64,000 nucleotides of DNA from Phocoena phocoena (GCF_963924675.1 NC_089222.1:134938281-135002280); one strand, 5' to 3'; shown: positions 1 to 12,084, counted from the first letter of the stretch. A program made the numbers and translations. The notes: generated by a model from the letters alone, not told the origin.

Positions 1-460
1 AAGGAATTAAATCTTATCATTTCTGACAACATGGATGGAACTAGAGGGTATTTTGTTGAGTGAAATGAGTCAGACAAAGAAAGACCAATACCATATGATT
101 TCACTTTGATGTGGAATCTAAAAAACAAAGGAACAAATATAACAAAACAGGAACAGACTCATAAATACAGAGAACAAACAGGTGGTTGCCAGAGGGGAGG
201 AGCCATGGGGGTGAATAAAATAGGTAGGGGAGATTGAGAGGTACCAACTCCCAGTTACAAAATACATGAGTCTTGGGGATGAAATGCATAGTATGGGAAA
301 TATAGTCAGGAATATTATAATAACTTTACATGGTCATGGTAACTAGCTCTATCATGGTGATCACTTTGTAATCTATATTTGTAGAGAAATATAGAATCAC
401 TATGTTGTACACCTGGAACTAACATAGCATTGTAGGTCAATTATACTTCAATTTTTTTAA
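1..460 (+). mobile_element. LINE-1 3' end (5'-truncated by window edge)
   Basis: The text matches the end of L1 ORF2 and its 3' UTR: 'acatggatggaactagaggg', then 'agaccaataccatatgattt', then 'tgttgtacacctggaact' and 'tatacttcaatttttttaaa'. Sense is on the + strand and the element runs in from outside the window. No intact reading frame remains. Confidence 0.8.
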
Positions 461-799
461 ATTAATATTTTCCCTTTCTTTTTCTAGCCTACCAGAGATT
501 CTATGTAGAACTCATGGCTAGAAAATATGGTCTTAAAGAATGACAACAGATTGCATTTGCCAAATAAAACAAGAGAACGACACACAGATGGTTTCTATTT
601 TAAACCAGAGGAAGACTTTGTGGCTGATCACAATGCCGGCGGACTCCAGGAAGCTGTACAGAGAAGTGACGCTAGTGGTATTGGTGCAAAGAACACAGGA
701 AGTTCCCAGCCAACCCCTAAATCACATTAGTGGCCCTCCTCAGTCCTGCCCTAGCATCCTATGTGTACTGCAACTTCAGCATTTAACAAAAACTAAATA
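461..799. other. Intergenic stretch, nothing recognised
   Basis: Between two L1 relics there are two short overlapping open frames (527-730 and 540-800), but no splice context, no homology I recognise and no codon-like conservation. I regard them as chance. Confidence 0.5.
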
Positions 800-1450
800 A
801 CAGCTTTACTGAGATATAATTCAGGTCCCATACAATTCACCCATCTAAAGTGTAGGGTCCGAAATTTTTTAGTGTGTTCACAAATTTGTATGGCCATCAT
901 CCCTATCAATGCAGAACATTTTTATCACCCCCCAAAGAGGCCTCCTATCCGTTAGCAATCACTCCCCATTCCTCCCGTCACCTCCCAGCCCTAGGCAACC
1001 ACTAATCTACTTTCTGTGTCAATGGACACAGAATGTGCCTATACCGGACAAGTCATGTAAGTGGAATGATATCGTATGTGACCCTTTGTGACTGGCTTCT
1101 TTCACTTAGCGTGTTTTCAAGGTTCATCCATGCTGTAGCATGTAGCGATACTTCACTTCTTCTTATTGCCGTGTACTATTCCATTGTATGGATTTACCAC
1201 ATTCTGTTTATCCATTCATCAGCTAATGGACAACTGGGTTGTTTCCACTTTTTGGCTAGTATGAATAATACTGCTATGAACATTTGTGTAGAGCAGGCTT
1301 TTGTGTAAACATGTGTTCTCAGTTCCCTTGAGTGTATAACCAGGACTGGAATTGCTAGGTCGTTGGACAGTTTTATGTTTAGCTCTTTGCTGAACTGCCA
1401 GACTGTTTCCACAAGCAGTTTAGCACCTTTTAACATTGTCTTTTCACAGC
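800..1450 (-). mobile_element. Old LINE-1 3' end, antisense
   Basis: The minus strand at 1194-1436 translates to a degenerate L1 ORF2 C-terminus, with recognisable blocks such as VWQFSKELNIKL and KKWKQPSCPLADEWI. It is followed on the minus strand by an L1M-type 3' UTR down to about 800. The copy is diverged and inactive. Confidence 0.75.
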
Positions 1451-2904
1451 GTTGGTTTCACACTGTTAGCTATTAAAGTGGTGGGACCACATCCTTGTCT
1501 TCCCCAGCACTTAGAACAACAAAGGGGCTACTAGTTGGTTGCTGAGTTTAAAGTTCTCTATTCTTCAGGTCCCATCAATCCACTAATGACCTTTACAGTC
1601 ACGATGAGACAGAGAAATATTTCTTGGTAAAGCTTTACATGCTTTTATTCCCCCTCCACAAGCTAACTCAGCGTTACCTCTTCCTTAATTAGTCTCTTTC
1701 CTCTTATAATTTCTGCTGCCAGCCCTTGGCTGGTCCAGAGCTGTCAGGATTTCTTTTCATGGGTCCCATGTCTTCATCTGCCTCATTTGTACTCAGTGGG
1801 AAAAGTGATGGGGTGAGGGGAGTGTAGGCAACAGGATCTGTGTCTAGGCTGGGTTAGGGAATTAAGGGAGGGGGAAGGGAGGAGGGAACGCCCAAGAATT
1901 GAATCCAGTGGATTCGAGAGATATACACTATTGATTCTCCTTGAAAAGGACAGAGAATAAACATGCAAAGAGAGGATTGCCTGGTTAGCTGGCTCTATAT
2001 ATCAGTATTGGATAAATTTCATTAATACTTTTTCAACTAAATGTCTCCAACCCCCCAAAATCTCCCTCAGCTCAAATTATCCTCTGGGCCATGGTTAATG
2101 GATTCTCTACATTATGAGTCAAACTGGAGAATTTCATGATCTGAGGACCCTGATCTGCTCATGGGTTCCTGATGCTTCCTTCGCCCTCATTCCACTGGTG
2201 CCTCTCCAGCCTCCCCACCTGTATTTCTCACTGGTCCACAGTGAAGTCTGCCAAGTCTTCTAGCCTTGGAGGCCAGAGCTCCTTCCAAAGGGCCCTTAAC
2301 TATGCTCATCTCCAGCTTTGATTTGCCCAGCAGCACGTTGTCACCCCATCTGTGCTTTCCTGTCTGAGTCGCTTTGATGGTGAAGCCAGAAGCAAAAATA
2401 GCAGGTAAATAGTTTTGCTTCCTCCTGGTTCTCCATTTCAAAAACCCCTTCTACCCAAAGCAGAGGGCCTGCCCCTGTTTGTTCTTCCTGCTGCAAATGT
2501 GGCTTCCCAGAAACTCTCCTCTAGGAGATACTGGGCTCATTCTGGTGCTCTAGTCTCGCTGGCACTCTCGTTAGCAGGTTCTAGTCACTAACACTTGCCT
2601 GGAGCTGTGTGCCCACCTTGAACCTTTAGAATGGATCCTCTTCAAGTCTGAGCTCAAAAAACATTAATGGGTGAATATTATTTAGTTACACTCCTCTTCA
2701 CTTTCATGTATTGCCTCTTCCTCTACTGGGCCTTGGTGACAGCCTTAATTTGTTCTAAAACATTTGGAAATGACCTTCTCACGGTCTACGATTTCAGCAT
2801 CTCTCAGCTTTTCCATGACTGGACCATCATCTCCACTTTATCCACATGGGCATCACTCAATCATTCAATTGTGGAATTATTCAGGCAGCAGGATGGGATA
2901 GGGT
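1451..2904. other. Intergenic stretch without a recognisable gene
   Basis: I see no exon-like frames, no RNA gene and no clear repeat family here. Open frames at 1783-1968 (-), 2187-2441 (-) and 2667-2906 (+) lack family resemblance and splice signals. Old, unclassified repeats cannot be excluded by eye. Confidence 0.4.
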
Positions 2905-3406
2905 AGGGATGGGATAGACTGAAAAATTGCTCCCTAAAAAGATATCCAGGTCCTTACCCCTGGAACCTGTGAATGTGACTTTACTTGGAAAAAGGGCCTT
3001 TGCAGATGGGATTAAGGTCAAGGTCTTGAGATAATGACATTATCTTGGATTATCTGGGTGGGCCTTAAATACCCCTACAAGTGTCCTTATATGAGTGGCG
3101 GGGGTGTGGGGTGGGGGTGTGGGGTGGGGGGGTGGGGGGGAATATTCCTTGGATAGGAGAGGAAGAGGTGATGTGAACACAGAGGCAGAGATTGGAGTGA
3201 CGTGGCCACAAGTCAAGAAATGTCTGGAACCACCAGAGCTGGAAAGAACAGTTTCTCTTTTAGAGCCTCTGGAAGAGCGCAGCCTTGCCAACACCTGGAT
3301 TTCAGGCTTCTGGTCTCCAGAACTGTGGGAGACTGATTTCTGTTGTTTTAAACCACTCAGCTTATGGTAATTTGTCAAGGCAGCCACAGGAAACTAACAG
3401 AGTAGT
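2905..3406 (+). mobile_element. MaLR/MLT-like solo LTR
   Basis: The segment follows the usual order of a mammalian MaLR-type LTR: 'gtgaatgtgactttacttgg', 'attaaggtcaaggtcttgag', 'ggtgggccttaaatacccc', 'gtgtccttatatgag', and the end 'ctgttgttttaaaccactca' with 'aggaaactaacagag'. No internal retroviral sequence accompanies it. A G-rich expansion interrupts it at about 3096-3141. Confidence 0.6.
3096..3141 (+). repeat. G-rich tract with quadruplex potential
   Basis: About 45 bases consist of runs of three to eight G separated by T, C or GTG. At least four G-runs lie within short loops, which fits the G-quadruplex pattern. The tract sits inside the LTR at 2905-3406. Confidence 0.7.
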
Positions 3407-3435
3407 GAATGGCTCCCTTGTTTTAACCTGACCAG

Positions 3436-4872
3436 TTATAACCTCTTTTTTGGGTTTTTTTTGTTGTTTTTTTTTAACATCTTTATTGGATTTTAATTGC
3501 TCTACAATGGTGTGTTAGTTTCTGCTTTATAACAAAGTGAATCAGTTATACATATATCCCCATATCTCTTCCCTCTTGCGTCTCCCTCCCTCCCACCCTC
3601 CCTACTCCACCCCTCTGGTGGTCACAAAGCACCAAGCTGATCTCCCTGTGCTATGCAGCTGTTTCCCACTAGCTATCTATTTTACATTTGGTAGTGTCCA
3701 TGCCACTCTCTCACTTTGTCCCAGCTTACCCTTCCCCCTCCCCGTGTCCTCAAGTCCATTCTCTAGTAAGTCTGCATCTTTAATCAACACAGTATGGTAC
3801 TGGCACAAAAACAGAAATATAGATCAATGGAACAGGATAGAAAGCCCAGAGATAAACCCACGCACATATGGTCACCTTATCTTTGAGAAAGGAGGCAAGA
3901 ATATACAATGGAGAAAAGACAGCCTCTTCGATAAGTGGTGCTGGGAAAACTGGACAGGTACATGTAAAAGAATGAAATTAGAACACTCCCTAACACCATA
4001 CACAAAAATAAACTCAAAATGGATTAAAGACCTAAATGTAAGGCCAGAAACTATCAAACTCTTAGAGGAAAACATAGGCAGGACACTCTATGACATAAAT
4101 CACAGCAAGATCCTTTTTGACCCACCTCTTAGAGAAATGGAAATAAAACCAAAAGTAAAAAAATGGGACCTAATGAAACTTCAAAGCTTTTGCACAGCAA
4201 AGGAAACCGTAAACAAGATGAAAAGACAATCCTCAGAAAGGGAGAAAATATTCGTAAATGAAGCAACTGACAAAGGATTAATCTCCGAAATTTACAAGCA
4301 GCTCATGCAGCTCAATCTCAAAAAAACAAACAACCCAATCCAAAAATGGGCAGAAGACCTAAACAGACATTTCTCCAAAGAAGATATACAGATTGGCAAC
4401 AAACACATGAAAGAATGCTCAATATCACTAATCATTAGAGAAATGCAAATCAAAACTACAATGAGATATCATCTCACACCGGTCAGAATGGCCATCATCA
4501 AAAAATCTCCAAACAATAAATGCTGGAGAGGGTGTAGAGAAAAGGGAACCCTCTTGCACTGTTGGTGGGAATGTAAATTGATGCAGCCACTATGGAGAAC
4601 AGTATGGAGGTTCCTTCAGAAACTAAAAATAGAACTACCATATGACCCAGCAATCCCACTACTGGGCATATACCCTGAGAAAACCATAATTCAAAAAGAG
4701 TCATGTACCACAATGTTCATTGCAGCTCTATTTACAATAGCCAGGACATGGAAGCAACCTAAGTGTCCATCATCAGATGAATAGATAAAGAAGATGTGGC
4801 ACATATATACAATGGAATATTACTCAGCCATAAGAAGAAGAGAATAAAGACGCAGACTTATAACCTCTTTTT
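3436..4872 (-). mobile_element. 5'-inverted (twin-primed) LINE-1 insertion
   Basis: A 15-bp target duplication 'ttataacctcttttt' lies at 3436-3450 and 4858-4872. Just inside the left copy is a T-rich stretch (the poly-A tail seen from the other strand) and an antisense L1 3' UTR to about 3785. The orientation then flips. From about 3786 to 4784 the + strand reads L1 ORF2 without a stop for about 330 codons, ending in the usual C-terminal blocks ([32 protein letters not shown]). This is the known signature of twin priming. The uninterrupted frame suggests a fairly young copy. Only the 3' part of L1 is present, so it cannot move. Confidence 0.85.
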
Positions 4873-5449
4873 AATGTTTAAAATGGGAAGGAGGGCGAGC
4901 AGCTGATTGTACGGGAACCTAATACCACCCTCTCCTCAGCAAGGTACTAACCTGAGGACTGCCTGCCTGCTGTCTCGTATCCTGAACTCTAGTTCAGACA
5001 ATGCTCAAGCCAATCCACTCCCTGGGGGAGAAAAAAATGGAAAAAAAAAAAAAAAAAAAAACCTGTTTCATGCAACAAAGACTCAATGTGATTTTTCTCC
5101 CTGAGTCAAGTTCACGTTCTGTCTCCTGGCTACCTCACCACTCGTGTGTGGGCCGAAAAGACATCAAACACGGCCTTAGTTTCCACGCCCATCGGAACTC
5201 TTCATTCAACAGCCACTAACGTACAGGCTGGCACTCTATGAGCTGGATTATTGCCCTGGGTTTGTGACTAAAAATATGCCCAGAAGGTTAAAACTATGGG
5301 AATAAAGTCTCTGAGCAGGAGAAATCTGGGCAAGGACAGACTCTAGATTGGATTGAACAGGTCTACAAAAAACAGGAAACCCAAGGCAGCTGAGACTTCC
5401 TTTCCTTTGAGGGTGAGTGTGTACTTGCCCTGATGGAGCAGGAAGGAGT
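4873..5449. other. Intergenic stretch with a poly-A run
   Basis: The only clear landmark is an uninterrupted A-run at about 5040-5061. It could be the tail of an unrecognised retrotransposed fragment lying to its left, but I see no matching duplication. No gene is visible. Confidence 0.4.
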
Positions 5450-5690
5450 AATAGCCAATCCTGTGTGCAGGCCCTGTTCTAAGCCCTTCTGCATTTTTAT
5501 TTAATTCCCACAACAGCCCTATGAAGCAGATACTATTATTTGCCTCATTTTTCAAATGTTGAAACCAGAACACAGAGAGGTTAAGTAACTTACCTGAGAT
5601 CACACAGGGAAGAAGTGACAGAGCAGGGATTTGAAGCTAGGTGGTCTGGCTCCAGAGTCTGTGGTCTTAATCACCTATGCCAGGAGGACT
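5450..5690 (-). repeat. MIR SINE, antisense
   Basis: The + strand reads the complement of the ancient MIR element: 'cacaacagccctatgaagca', 'acagagaggttaagtaactt', 'acacagggaagaagtgacag', and 'ctccagagtctgtggtctta'. The core is well conserved. Confidence 0.8.
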
Positions 5691-5911
5691 CTGAGATGGT
5701 CACCCCTGTTCCCCATCTCTTGGTAGTCACACATTTGAATAATCCCCTCCTCTTGAGTATGGATGGTACCTATGAGTTAATAGAATGCGGCAAAGGGGAC
5801 AGGATGCTGCTTCTGTATTTAGGTTACAGGTGATTGTGGTTCCCATCTTTCTGGCCGACTCTCTGTAGTGCCTTCTCAGCTTGCACCCTTTGAGGGTAGA
5901 AGAGCCCACGT

Positions 5912-6254
5912 GGGGACTTCCCTAGTGATCCAATGGTAAAGAATCCACCTTCCAATGCAGGGGACAAGGGTTCGATCCCTGGTCAGGGAACTAAGATCAA
6001 ACGTGCCGTGGGTCAACTAAGCCCACACGCCACAACTACTGAGCTCGCGTGCCTCAACGAGAGAGCCCACATGCTGCAAACTACAGAGCCCACGTGCTCT
6101 GGAACCCGCAGGCCACAACTAGACAGAAGTCCCCACACCACAACAAAAGCCCGCATACCTCAACAAAGATCCCACGTGCTGCAACTAAGATCCAACGCAG
6201 CCCCCAAAAATTAAAATAAATAAATAAAATAAATATTAAAAAAAAAAAAGAAAA
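5912..6254 (+). mobile_element. CHR-type SINE, long form
   Basis: It begins 'gggacttccctagtgatcca', contains a tRNA-like B-box region ('gggttcgatccctggtcagg') and the repeated 'ccacaact' body, and ends in an (AAAT)n/poly-A tail. Such SINEs depend on LINE machinery for movement. Confidence 0.85.
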
Positions 6255-6389
6255 GCCCCCATGACAAGGACCTGAGGCGGCCTCCAGTCACTAGCCAGCA
6301 AGGACTTGAGATCCTCAGTCTAACGAATGTAAGAGGTAGATGGACCCCTGGGCTGGACAGCTGGTGTTTGTCAAACGGAGAAAAATTGA

Positions 6390-6935
6390 AGCTTTGTTCT
6401 CCCTAGACTCTCCAAGGACAGTTAGTGGCGAGAGCTGAGCTCTGCTGAAGTAAACAGATAAGATGACCACTATGGAGGTCAAGGAAAACTTCTCTGGCTG
6501 CACATGCTCAGGAAGGCTCCTTGGGGGTCAAAAAGGGAGGGGTGCCACCCCATAATAGGTGATTTTAAGCCTCCCCACGCTGGAATCCATCTTGGCGGAA
6601 AGATGCACAGGCAGATGGGGGAGGACCCTAGGACAGGTCAGCTGTGGGAAAAGAAACAAGATAATTGGCCAAAGGTAAACAAAGACCCGGAAGAACTGCC
6701 CTGTATAAATGATTTAACCGCCTCTTTACTGCATCCCTCATTCAGGATGCCCACACCCCTTCTCTCCATGTGTGTATTTCTGCCTTGCTTCTGACTTAAA
6801 TACGTAAACTGTTTCTCTGTGTGCTCTCCCATATGTTGTGCTGTGTCTCTAATAATAAACTGTTTTACAGTTTTTGCCTCCTTGAAACATTCTTGCTTTC
6901 AAACTGGGGCAAGAGCCAGGGCCACTTTGCTTCTC
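6390..6935 (+). mobile_element. Probable solo LTR
   Basis: The stretch has LTR-like promoter organisation: a TATA-like 'tataaatgatt' at about 6703 and a poly-A signal 'aataataaac' at about 6851, followed by T-rich sequence. There are no adjacent internal retroviral genes. Boundaries are approximate and the family is not identified. Confidence 0.45.
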
Positions 6936-6943
6936 GCCTCTAG

Positions 6944-7034
6944 CCCCTGGTGGTCTAGCGGCTAAGATTCCTACTTTTTCATCCAAGCTACCCAGCTTCA
7001 ATTCCTAGACAGGGAACTAAGATCTCTCTTCAGG
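6944..7034 (+). mobile_element. CHR-type SINE, 3'-truncated and diverged
   Basis: The sequence 'cccctggtggtctagcggct', then a weak B-box region and 'gacagggaactaagatct', matches the tRNA-derived head of the CHR family. The body and tail are missing. Confidence 0.65.
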
Positions 7035-7440
7035 ACCGCTCACTGCTCTCTCCAAGATCATAACAGCCCTAGAGAAACTAAATTCTGCCAACAACCCTGT
7101 GAACTTAAAAGTGGATTCTTCCCTTACAACACGGGGAATACAGCCAATATTTTAAAACAACTATAAGTGGAGTCTAACCTGTAAAGATTGTGAATCATGA
7201 TAGTGTACACCTGAAACTTATATAATATTGTACATCAACTATACTTCAATAAAAAAATAAAGAAAAAGTGGATTCTTCTCCAGTGGACCCTCATCCCTGG
7301 CTGACACCTTGAGAGACCCTAAACGGAGGAGCAGCCAAGCTCTGCCTGGATTCCTGACCCATAGAAACAGAGATAATAATGCTGTTTTAAGCTACTACAT
7401 TTGGGGTTATTTGTTATGCAGCCATAGATAACTGATACAG
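7035..7440 (+). mobile_element. MaLR/MLT-like LTR 3' part, split by an L1
   Basis: The LTR text around 7035-7106 continues at 7279 and ends with 'tttaagctactacatttggg', 'gttatttgttatgcagcc' and 'ataactgatac', as MaLR LTRs do. It is interrupted by the short L1 at 7122-7263, which fixes the order of insertion. Confidence 0.55.
7122..7263 (+). mobile_element. Very short 5'-truncated LINE-1 insertion
   Basis: Only about 140 bp of L1 3' UTR ('agtgtacacctgaaactt', 'ttcaataaaaaaataaag') lies between two perfect copies of 'aaaagtggattcttc' at 7107-7121 and 7264-7278. It is a typical dead-on-arrival insertion. Confidence 0.85.
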
Positions 7441-7699
7441 CCCCCTGGGGTTGAGTCCTACCTTAGCCAGCCACAAGCCCACTGACCATGCACCATCCTG
7501 GACCTCAAGTTCCTCATCCTCTCAGTGAGAGATGGGTTCGTTTCATTCATTCACTCAACAGATATTTACTGAGCAACTATCTTGTGCAGAACCAGAACCA
7601 GAACCAGACGCAGTTCTAGGTGCTGGAGATACAACAGAGAAGGAAACAGAGTCCCCTCCTTCTTGAGGCTTATATTTTAGTGACGGGAGATAGATGTGC

Positions 7700-8215
7700 T
7701 AGTTAATTCTCTGTGTCAACTTAACTGAGTCATAGGGTGCCCAGATATTTGGCTAAACATTGTTCTGAGTGTGCCTGTGAGGATTCTGGATGAGATTTAA
7801 CACTTGATTAGGTAGACTGAGTAAAGCAGGTCACCTTCCCCAATGTGGAAGGGCCTCAGCTAACCCACTGGAGGCCTGAATAGAACAAAAGAGACAATTT
7901 ATTCTCTTTGCCTGACCGTTTCAAGCTGGGTCATTGGTCTTTCCTCCTGCACCTGGACTGGAACTTACATCATCAGCTCTCCTGATTCTCAGGCCTTCAG
8001 GCTTGTATTGGAATTATACCATGAGTTTTCCTGGGTCTCTAGCCTACAGAGAGCAGATCATGGGACTTCTCAGCCTCCATAGTTGCATGAGACAATTCCT
8101 ATAATAAATTTCTTTATGTATATATACATACATTTATACAAATATACACACATACATATATATGTGTGTGTGTGTGTGTATTATATCCTATTGGTTCTGT
8201 TTCTCTAGAGAAATA
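7700..8215 (+). mobile_element. LTR of MaLR/ERVL type with internal TA/TG microsatellite
   Basis: Recognisable order: 'gctagttaattctctgtgtc', 'gcccagatatttggctaaac', 'agcctccatagttgcatgag', then a TA/TG-rich microsatellite at about 8117-8180, ending 'ttggttctgtttctctagag'. Flanks at 7540-7690 and 8216-8450 look like two halves of one older repeat that the LTR split. Confidence 0.55.
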
Positions 8216-9500
8216 CAGTAGACAATGACAGACATGTAAATGAGTCATATGGCAGGTTGCTATGGGGAAAAATAAGGCCAAGGAGTGTGGACAAGGAAAG
8301 CTGGGAGGCAGGAGGGAGATCACAGATGGCCTCAGTAAAGATGAGACATTTGAGGAAGAGACCTGAAGGAGGTGAGGGAGAAAGAGCTGCAGCTGTTTGG
8401 GGAACAGCATTCCCAATAGAGGGAACAGCAAGTGCAAAGGAGCATGCTTTGCATGAGCAAGGATGGGCAAGGGGGCCAGTGTGGCTACAATGGAGGGACC
8501 CGGGGCGGGGAGCAGGGGGGCGAGAGGAGACACAGAAAGTCCTCCAGGTACCACAGCCAACAGGTAATGGACTGAGACCCGGGAGGTCTGAGTCCAGAGC
8601 CTGAGGTCTTAATCACCACCCTTCCCTGCTTCTCCTGAGGAGGAAATCAAAAGCGATTTCTAGGATGGTGTGGTTTGTGCAAGAGTGACAATGCGAAACT
8701 CCACTCAGCAATTCCATGCTCGACAGGAAGGCCTCAGGCCCTCATCATGAAACCCAGCCAACTGGACATATTTATTTATCTCCAGTCTTCCCCTAGGAGG
8801 TCAAGCAGACCTCGACTCTAATCCTAGCTGTGTCATTTTCCAGCCAACCACATTGAGGACATAAGGTGTGAAGAGTCTGCTTCCAAGTGCAGAAAACCTC
8901 AACCCAAGTCACATTAACAGAATACAATAGCAGAAACCCACATGTACAACAGCAGAGGAAGAGAAAAAAGAGACAAGAGATGTTGACAGATATTTGGAAT
9001 CTGGAAAGTCAATAAAGGAACAGCACTTAGCAGAGTAGAGAGACCTGAAAATTAAGTATCTCAGGAAAGGGCTGCCCATGAGAAGCCAGCCGGCTAAGAA
9101 CAAAGCCCCCAGAAAGTTCCCAGAAACAGAAGTGCCAAGCGCCCCAGAGACAGGACCACGGGATGAAGTTGGAAATGGGGGAGCTGGTCGTGTGTAGGGC
9201 AGTTTTTAGTTCCTCCAGGTCCCCTCCCAGCTTGCACATAGTCAGCCACCCTTCTTCAAATCCCCCTGGATTATTCTCTTCAAAAAATTGAGAAGTTGGG
9301 GAAGCTAGGAGCCTGGATGCTCAGGGCTAGTGGGAGTGAGGCACTGTATTTAGGGGACTGAGCTTAAATCTACAACCGAGGAGACTCCAGCCCTCTTCCC
9401 CAGGTCCTTTTCCAGGGTGGTGGCCAGGCAGACATAAACCATCTCTTCTCTCCCCCAGGCAGGAGACCTCTTCTCTTAGGAAACTGACCATACCCTGAGA

Positions 9501-9737
9501 AAAAGCCTGCCGAGGGCTTCCCTGGTGGCGCAGTGGTTGAGAGTCCGCCTGCTGATGCAGGGGACACGGGTTCGTGCCCTGGTCCGGGAAGATCCCACAT
9601 GCTGCGAAGCGGCTGGGCCCGTGAGCCATGGCCGCTGAGCCTGCGCGTCCGGAGCCTGTGCTCCGCAACGGGAGAGGCCACAACAGCGAGAGGCCCGTGA
9701 ACCACAAAAAAAAAAAAAAAAAAAAAAAGCCTGCCGA
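9501..9737 (+). mobile_element. CHR-type SINE, short (CHR-1-like) form, with target duplication
   Basis: The SINE body 9514-9724 runs from 'gggcttccctggtggcgcag' to 'gaggcccgtgaaccac' plus a pure A tail. It is flanked by the 13-bp duplication 'aaaagcctgccga' at 9501-9513 and 9725-9737. The perfect duplication and clean tail indicate recent insertion. Confidence 0.92.
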
Positions 9738-9913
9738 TTCCAGAAGCTGGGGGTTCCCCTCCAGCCCTGCTTCCAGCTTCCATCAGCAAGCCGCAACTCT
9801 GTACACAGAGTCCACGCATCACTCAATACCTGTCTTAAAAGCAGGCAGACAGCGAGGACACCAGACATAGGAGGAAAGACATACCCAAACTGAGGGCACA
9901 AAAGAAGTCAGAG

Positions 9914-10269
9914 GGGGGACTTCCCTGGTGGCGCAGTGGTTAAGAATCCACCTGCCAGTGCAGAGGACACAGGTCTGAGCCCTGGTCCGGGAAGATCCCA
10001 CACGGCACGGAGCAATTAAGCCCGTGTGCCAAAACTACTGAGCCTGTGCTCTAGAGCCTGCAAGCCACAACTACTGAGCCCCCGTGCCACAACTATTGAA
10101 GCCCGCACGTCTAGAGCCCGTGCTCTGCAACAAGAGAAGCCACCGCAGTGAGAAGCCCGCGCACCGCAACAAAGAGTAGCCCCTGCTCGCCGCAACTAGA
10201 GAAAGCCCGCGTGCAGCAACGAAGAACCAACACAGTCAAAAATAAATAAATTTAAAAAATTTTTTTAAA
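9914..10269 (+). mobile_element. CHR-type SINE, long form
   Basis: It starts 'ggggacttccctggtggcgc', carries the extended 'ccacaactactgagcc' / 'gagaagccaccgcagtgaga' body and an AAAT-rich tail. 'gtcagagg' before it and 'atcagagg' after it look like an imperfect target duplication. Confidence 0.88.
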
Positions 10270-10639
10270 CATCAGAGGAAATGAAAAACATGCACAAAGC
10301 CGAAAACTGTGTTTTCTTAAACCCTATAATTAATACTCTCAGAGGGATTTAAGAAGAAATTGCATCTGTAAAACAGAAAAAAAAAGTTCAGTAAAAAGAA
10401 CAGAGACTGAGAAAGCGCTTAGATTGAACAATACTTTAGATGAAATAAAATCAAATACATTAATATCTCTGAAATAGAAGTTATGAGTCATCATCCTGAA
10501 AGAAAAATTAAAACTATAAATGGATTCACATCAGTTTTGGTCACATTTTACAGCAAATAAGGGCAGGTAGGGCATGCCACCGAAAAGTGACCAAAAAAAA
10601 GCACTTTTGGCTTTTGGAGATTTTTGGTTTTGTTGTTGT

Positions 10640-11012
10640 TGTTTTATTATCTCTTTTTAAAAATTTTTTATTGAAATCTAATTGATTTACAATGTTCTGT
10701 TACTTTCAGGTATACAGCAAAGTGATTCAGTTATATATATATATTCTTTTTTAGATTCTTTTCCATTATAAGATATCGAGTATAGTTCCCTGTGCTATAC
10801 AGTAGGTCCTTGGTTACTTACTTTCTATACATTAGTGTGTATATTTTAATCCCAAACTCCTAATTTATCCCCCCCCCACCTTTCCCCTTTGGCAACCATA
10901 AGTTTCTTTTCTATGTCTGTGAGTTATTTCTGTTTTGTGAATAAGTTCATTTGTATCATTTTTTAAGATGTCACATGTAAGTGATATCATATGGTATTTG
11001 TCTTTCTCTGTC
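10640..11012 (-). mobile_element. LINE-1 3' UTR, antisense
   Basis: The + strand shows the complement of an L1 3' end: 'tattgaaatctaattgattt', 'gtatacagcaaagtgattca', 'cctgtgctatacagtaggtc', and the C-rich tract at about 10870. Confidence 0.75.
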
Positions 11013-12084
11013 AGAGCTTTTTAGATTTGGAGGATCACACGTAAATGCTGTGGACAAGTGTTTATTGCAGAGTTTTTGTAACAACCGTGTCAAGGTCATG
11101 ACATTACAGTCACAGCTCTGATGGTCTTGGCTCATCATAGACTTTCTGAGGCACAAAATTGCTGTGCTTGTGATTTCAGTTAAGGTTCCAGTTAATTCTC
11201 CACACTTCTCAGGGCACCACAGAGATGCGTTTACCCGCTTTTCCCCCTGGGAAAGTGGTGCTTCAGTGATCAGAGAAACTCACATTAGTTGCTCTTGGTA
11301 GAGACTCAGGGAAAAAGTCCTCATTTGGACTCCATAATTGTGAATGAGCTGGCCAGGTATTTGGGGAAAAAAAAAAACAAAAAAACTACTATTGCTTTTA
11401 TTCTCTTTTCCTGGAATTATTAGATTATGATAATGGAAGGAGATGTCTCTGAAAAGAGACTCTGCAACACTTAAAAAATACTGGAGTAGCAATTAAAAGA
11501 CTGTATTTAAAGAATTACTATGGAACGAAGCTTTAAATACATACACTGAAGATGAAATTTCCACTGAGTAAGTGCTGCTATAAATACCTACTTCAAATTC
11601 ATTAACTGATACCTTAATATCGAACTTCAGGATAAACAAGTTCACAGCATAATTTTACACAAAGTAGAGCTATTGAGACACTGCCAGCAGGACTGTTTAT
11701 GACACTATCTGTGCTCCAAACACATCCCCAAATGAGTTAAAATTTCTCAAGAAAGGTCAAGGGATATATCAAGTACTTCCCATGTAAGAAATAACAAGTT
11801 TGGGTTTTTTTCCAAGCTAGAAAAAATATAATTTTTTTTCTCAATAAGCAAATAACGGGACATAATTCAAAATCTATATCTGATATTCCTAGATGATTCC
11901 ATATTTAGTAATATCAGCAATATGCACCACACCCACACACATACACATACGACAGAGAGTTTTTAGAAATCACAAAACATCTCTTTTACTGAACATCTAA
12001 ATTTAATTTAGACATTTTGAGGTTGAGACTTTTTTGCAAAGTACCCTTATAAATCGAATTAAGGTTTTTCACAGCTTTTGGTAT
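11013..12084. other. AT-rich intergenic stretch, nothing recognised
   Basis: There are no coding signals, no clear repeat family and no RNA gene. Short frames at 10971-11156 and 11280-11492 on the minus strand have no support. Confidence 0.45.

Noticed and set aside
3537..4784. 415-codon open frame as a possible host gene
   Set aside because: It is a chimera of antisense L1 3' UTR and sense L1 ORF2 created by a twin-primed insertion.
9514..9724. tRNA genes at the many 'ggttcgatccc'-type B boxes
   Set aside because: These are the tRNA-derived heads of SINEs. They lack a cloverleaf and anticodon stem and end in A-rich tails.
9370..9901. Long overlapping minus-strand frames repeated at many SINE sites ([14 protein letters not shown] peptides)
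   Set aside because: The same peptide recurs wherever a short-form SINE occurs in antisense. It is a SINE by-product, not a protein family.
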